NCBI GenBank assembly: GCA_002633005.1
Contig: NMRA01000147.1
Coordinates: 797,179 to 832,867 of the forward strand
DNA length: 35,689 bases
Direction of reading: 5' to 3'
Source of the DNA: Phoronis australis
Taxonomy: Eukaryota > Phoronida > Phoronidae
In this document: positions 32,245 through 35,689 of the stretch, one piece after another
Layout of the letters: each line of letters opens with the position of its first letter
Position numbering within the stretch: the stretch's first letter is position 1
The notes under the pieces: model-generated
Told to the model about the DNA's origin: nothing
The model's input: only the letters and a program-made list of their open reading frames with translations
The model's database searches: none
Made by a program: the position numbers and the translations under genes

Positions 32245-32424
32245 CGCAATTTGATGCTGGTCGTAATACTTTGTGTCTTGACTTGGTCGTAACCCAAATG
32301 TTGCATTTGATTTGGAGTTGGGATATCCGGCAAATACCTTGAACAGAGTACTTTTTCCAACACCGACATTACCAAGCAGTATAACTTTCTTCGTGTCATG
32401 CATGGATATTTCTTCACTTTCCAT
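32245..32424 (-). CDS. Ras/Rab-like small GTPase, exon 1 (P-loop and switch I)
   Basis: 60 codons from ATG at 32424 to the donor GCG|GTATGT. The start is chosen because AAACATGG has A at -3 and G at +4; the frame stays open for 15 more codons upstream but has no ATG there. After a short acidic leader (MESEEISMHDTKK) comes VILLGNVGVGKST, the Walker A/G1 loop GxxxxGKS at residues 18-25. Thr42 (NATFG) fits the switch I G2 threonine, 17 residues after the P-loop Ser. The exon ends QHQIA in phase 0 and continues at 28080 with the strand leading to DTAG, giving 225 residues in all, usual for a Rab. Confidence 0.88.
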
Positions 32425-32449
32425 GTTTCTTGACTTCAGAGGCCTGTGC

Positions 32450-32464
32450 TCAATCTTTACACAT
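32450..32464 (-). promoter_or_regulatory. Tiny upstream ORF before the GTPase start
   Basis: ATG TGT AAA GAT TGA on the minus strand, out of frame with the main start and ending 25 bases before it. If it lies in the transcript it could dampen translation of the GTPase. The transcription start is unknown, so presence in the mRNA is inference. Confidence 0.3.
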
Positions 32465-32624
32465 GCCACGTGACCTTGCTAAGGCAGACCTGCAAATGAT
32501 ATGTAAAGGCACACCTGTCTATATACCTATTAATACTTTAAACTAACACAAAAACGATTGTGTGCAGCTATGATAACTGCCATCAAGTTCTTGACAAGCG
32601 TGTTCGAAGTGTTAGTCACGTGAG
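32465..32624. promoter_or_regulatory. Two E-boxes close to the CLEAR consensus upstream of the GTPase start
   Basis: GCCACGTGAC (32465-32474; reverse GTCACGTGGC) and GTCACGTGAG (32615-32624) each match nine of ten bases of GTCACGTGAC, the site bound by TFEB/MiT factors in mammals. CACGTG alone is not over-represented in the window, so this is a suggestion only. No TATA box is evident. Confidence 0.3.
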
Positions 32625-32759
32625 CGTGTTGCAGTGACACAGATACTCGATTACGTCTGTCACGGTTAATAGCATAGACATACAGGCAGGAAGAAGAGAT
32701 AACCATCTCTTCCTGATATAGGTTATCCCACATACATAGGAATGCTACTGCCATATCCT

Positions 32760-33494
32760 AACGAGAATTCATTTCATCTGGAAATGTCCCAACGAGACTG
32801 AAGGTCGAGTTTTTCGGGAAATTAAGTTATAAGAAAAAATATTGTACACCAAAGGCGGAATATCTTAAAACGAAAATATCACGACACAATCTTCAATTTT
32901 CTCTTTCTCGGTCATGTCAACTGCAACCAATGCAATAGCTTGTGAACATCAAGAATTACACGCGAATTTTCATTTGCCGATGATAATTTTTCAGCTGCTC
33001 AAACCTAACTGGTTCAAATTTCGTTGAGTAAATTCTGCCTCCGAAGTATTTAGGGAGGTGGAAATGTGCGAGTTTTAAGCAAAATATGGAATTGGTATCT
33101 ATTAATGAATGACCATAATCGTAAAAAACGCTTTGAAACTCTAAAAGGTTTCGTTCTTAGTTGTGGATCAGAGTGACAACAAGTGCGTTTTCAAACAATT
33201 CCTGTCTGGAGATACGTATGCACGGAAGCGCATCCGCATAAAGGTTCTTCAAATGAAAACGTAATGGCGTTGACAGGCGTGCCAGTCAACCTCTGCCACT
33301 TCCTATCGCAAAAGGCTCAAAAGCCTGTTTTGAAGTGGCTTAGTTACACTCTGGCGTTGCACCAGGAAGAGGGTGATAAAAAATTAAAAACATATGACAT
33401 GTTGTTTGTCCAGAGGCCGTTACTAGAGATATGAAAAATTGTAGTTGTATGATGGCACGATCCGTCACAGCTGCCTTATCTACTGATGCCAACA
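32760..33494. other. Non-coding stretch upstream of the GTPase gene
   Basis: No recognisable gene. An 83-codon plus frame at 33183-33434 has no domain. The likely promoter of the GTPase gene falls in or next to this stretch. Confidence 0.45.
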
Positions 33495-33542
33495 AGGTTA
33501 ACATACACACATTCTCATAGGTTAACATACACACATTCCCAT
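33495..33542. repeat. 24-bp tandem duplication
   Basis: AGGTTAACATACACACATTC.. occurs at 33495-33518 and 33519-33542, differing at one base (CTCAT against CCCAT). It is a simple recent duplication. Confidence 0.9.
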
Positions 33543-33856
33543 ATGCCTGACAGCAGTAACACACACACCCAAAGTGGGTTCTTTTCCATGTAATGTACGG
33601 AAAGGGGACAGGGCTTGTCGGCGCAGAGATCAAGGAAACGCGTGGACAACGGATACATATAACCATGAGGACAGGAAAAACGATACCGTTGTCGCCAGTC
33701 ATAACTTCTTTCATTTACATGCCCGAATGCAACCGATACCACGACGCCACTATAGGCCTTTTGGCACTGAAAAATGCCTAAACCTATGAGACGAAGTCCT
33801 AGAGGACGCTTGCAAACACCAACTCGAATTGGCGATAGGCCTCTAGTACGTTACTC

Positions 33857-34098
33857 CATGCGCGCACCCAGGGGGGGGGGGCTCGAGGGGCCCCCATTTG
33901 GCGAAGTGGGCTAAAAGATCCGCCTCAGAGAAACCAAAAATCTAAGAAAAATAGACAAAAGTCCACTAAAAAGGCGCGAACGCATAATTCATAGCTCTAA
34001 ACGTGGTACCCCTTGTTATACCCCGTTTTGTTTGTTAGTAAAAGGTCCCCATTGTCAAAAATTCGAGCCCCCTATATTTTAGGCTGGGTGCGCGCATG
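33857..34098 (+). mobile_element. MITE family A, copy 4 (most complete), with 5-bp target-site duplication
   Basis: Perfect 15-bp terminal inverted repeats: CATGCGCGCACCCAG at the left and CTGGGTGCGCGCATG at the right. A second inverted pair lies just inside (GGGGGCTCGAG and TTCGAGCCCCC). TACTC flanks both sides, at 33852-33856 and 34099-34103. Total 242 bp, with no coding frame. The left half holds an 11-base G run. Together with the copy at 30416 it fixes the target-site duplication of this family at 5 bp. Confidence 0.93.
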
Positions 34099-34103
34099 TA
34101 CTC

Positions 34104-34760
34104 AGATTCTTCCCTACAGCCACCGATTCAGTCCCAAATCTCTTGTCGTTCGCCATAGGCGTGTGGCCATTGCTATTTAGGGAACAAACCGCATGGAGGC
34201 AGCCTGTTGGTACGTATTGTACTTCACAAAATTTTCGCAAGGGACACTTATTAGGCACCATGATGTCACGTGCTTAGGACATGATCTTGACTTTTTGGGT
34301 TTTGGGTATATTTATGAATTTCAAAACATGCTAAAACGATGTACATTTAAAATCATTCGTGTCATGGAGTACAAAATTTATGAAAGAAGCGTCTACCGAG
34401 GACTGCAAAATCGAGAGAAATACGGGGAAAACATCACCCCGAAATGAATGAAGTGGGAGCTCCTCCTTGATTAGACCCTTAAGAAAAATGAATATCAATA
34501 AAAACAAGAAACGGCTGACCATTTAATGCTATAAGCAAGAGTAATGATACTATATTTCGAAAAACAAGAGTGCAATCGATCTACATCTCCGTTATACCTT
34601 GCCAGAGGTTCCCTGACGATATGATGCAGCTTTGCTCCGGCAAATCTGTGCATATCAAGCTGTCTTTGGAAGTATATATAACAACACATGTTCAAGTGAG
34701 CGCAAACGAAAAATACTATTTGATTTTCAAACGAGGTCCCCTAAGTCTTCTGGCTAGGGT
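34104..34760. other. Non-coding stretch, no gene recognised
   Basis: Short frames on both strands without domains. GTCACGTG at 34265-34272 is a lone E-box. Nothing else can be supported. Confidence 0.45.
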
Positions 34761-34770
34761 TCCGCCTAAC

Positions 34771-34802
34771 GGGTGGGGAGGGGGGCGCTCCCCCCCTACC
34801 CT
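34771..34802. other. G-run/C-run inverted repeat
   Basis: GGGTGGGGAGGGGGG is followed after CGCT by CCCCCCCTACCC, so the strand can fold on itself and each strand has quadruplex potential. The sequence stands out against AT-rich surroundings; its origin is unclear. Confidence 0.5.
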
Positions 34803-34895
34803 CGCTTTCACGCATATGACTTAACGTCGGGTCCTACACAAGGGAGTTGACTTCGGACCACGGGATCAAAAAAGTTTGGTGGGGTGAAATTAATT

Positions 34896-35115
34896 TTCAA
34901 CACCCCTCCTCTTTTCCTACAGGCCTGCTAAAGCGGCCAAATAGAAAGGGAGAGCGTAATTGAAACTGTTGTCAGTGATGGAATAACTGGTGTTAACGGG
35001 GGTGAAGCGGACGTAAGAAGGACTGCAGATGGTGACGAAGACAAAAGTGAAGTCGATCAGGGAGAGAGATGGTGGAGGGGTAGCAATCGCATTGTTTTGC
35101 CTACGCTTATGTAGT
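34896..35115 (+). other. Possible exon: strong splice acceptor followed by an open GA-rich frame
   Basis: A long pyrimidine tract (ACCCCTCCTCTTTTCCTACAG) ends at 34922. All three frames from that acceptor close quickly, but a frame open from 34932 to about 35113 carries an acidic, Gly-rich composition (SGQIERESVIETVVSDGITG..). It could be translated only if an acceptor a few bases further on (after AAAG at 34933) is used. A donor-like GTAAGA lies near 35010. No domain is recognised, so this is a weak candidate for a non-coding or last exon. Confidence 0.2.
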
Positions 35116-35548
35116 GCACGCTGGAAGCCATTTATGCCGCAACAGTCACAAGTTTAATTCGCAATAAGGAAATTTTCCTGGCTATTGCATAGGAGGATTT
35201 CCACGAGATTTTTAATTACATTATGCACTACTTTAAATATCAAATTTTGCTAATTGCATTACCAGATCAGCAGAACTGTAGCCATGCGCACTATATAGTT
35301 ACTTTTAAAACAACGGTCAGTTTCAAAATTCACGACATATTTTTGATTTTATTTCTCACGGCTCTCTTGTTCATTTCGCCAGAGAATGCCAATGTATTGT
35401 GACCCAGTGTCTATCTGATCTCAACGTCCTGCCGCGATAAGTATTTGTTTCAAACATCCGGCATTTACAAAATAAAGGTCGTGTTATATGCTAGCAAGTT
35501 CTGTTACTGACTGTAGGTCAACGACGGACCTAGCGGACGCTCTCTCCT
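35116..35548. other. Non-coding stretch, no gene recognised
   Basis: AT-rich, with no supported gene or repeat until the tandem repeat at the window end. Confidence 0.45.
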
Positions 35549-35689
35549 GGGCCCGGTGCCTAATGTCAGACTCGAACTCGAACTCGGACTCGAAATCTCA
35601 TTTTCAACTCGACAGGGCCCGGTGCCTAATGTCAGACTCGAACTCGAACTCGGACTCGAAAATTTCTACTCGAAATCTGTCTCAGTCGA
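35549..35689. repeat. 66-bp tandem repeat with internal ACTCGA hexamers, running off the window
   Basis: GGGCCCGGTGCCTAATGTCA starts at 35549 and 35615, and about 47 bp of each unit are identical. Inside, ACTCGA and ACTCGG hexamers repeat four times (GACTCGAACTCGAACTCGG). The second unit then diverges. The array may continue past the window end. Confidence 0.85.

Noticed and set aside
32425-32469. GTPase start extended 15 codons upstream
   Set aside because: That extension begins at GTG with no in-frame ATG; the ATG at 32424 has near-ideal Kozak context.
1-35689. CRISPR array, bacterial operon or prophage
   Set aside because: Introns, poly(A) signals, MITEs and an LTR retrotransposon show eukaryotic DNA; the tandem repeats lack the regular spacer pattern of CRISPR.

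Overview
This is a stretch of animal nuclear DNA, AT-rich and mostly non-coding. Introns with GT..AG borders, an LTR retrotransposon of a kind seen in marine invertebrates, several MITE families and microsatellites all fit an invertebrate metazoan, probably marine. I cannot name the species. A single N at 19546 shows that it comes from an assembled scaffold.

Two host genes can be supported, and they converge tail to tail. (1) On the plus strand, a two-exon gene at 16572-16640 and 21476-21613 encodes a 68-residue secreted peptide precursor. Exon 1 is a signal peptide. Exon 2 carries a Lys-Arg site and a six-cysteine domain with spacing C-x3-C-x8-C-x8-C-x3-C-C. No long open frame reveals it. 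(2) On the minus strand, a two-exon gene at 32424-32245 and 28080-27583 encodes a 225-residue Ras/Rab-like small GTPase. Its catalytic Gln is replaced by Met (DTAGME), and its G4 and G5 motifs are unusual.

Layout: 1-9390 has no gene I can support, apart from one MITE copy and a 100-bp tandem duplication. 9391-9898 is a TTAA-flanked MITE. About 11290-14225 is a 5'-truncated Ty3/Gypsy-like retrotransposon with a broken pol and a probable 3' LTR. 15450-15790 holds a CA-rich tract and a seven-unit, 19-bp tandem array. 16131-21620 is the peptide gene; its 4.8-kb intron holds a second TTAA MITE and a 370-bp duplication around the N that is probably an assembly artefact. 24940-26120 is a decayed tandem array whose units each carry a CTCF-core-like motif. 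26605-27493 is a striking palindromic element: two identical 384-bp inverted arms, a 121-bp loop and a 7-bp target-site duplication. 27583-32424 is the GTPase gene. Four copies of a 190-260 bp MITE lie at about 5715, 16131, 30416 and 33857; two have clear 5-bp target-site duplications. The window ends inside a 66-bp tandem repeat.

The CTCF-like array and the palindromic element sit between the two convergent genes. The nearest canonical poly(A) signal for the GTPase gene lies inside the palindromic element. Most other open frames are chance or transposon shadows.
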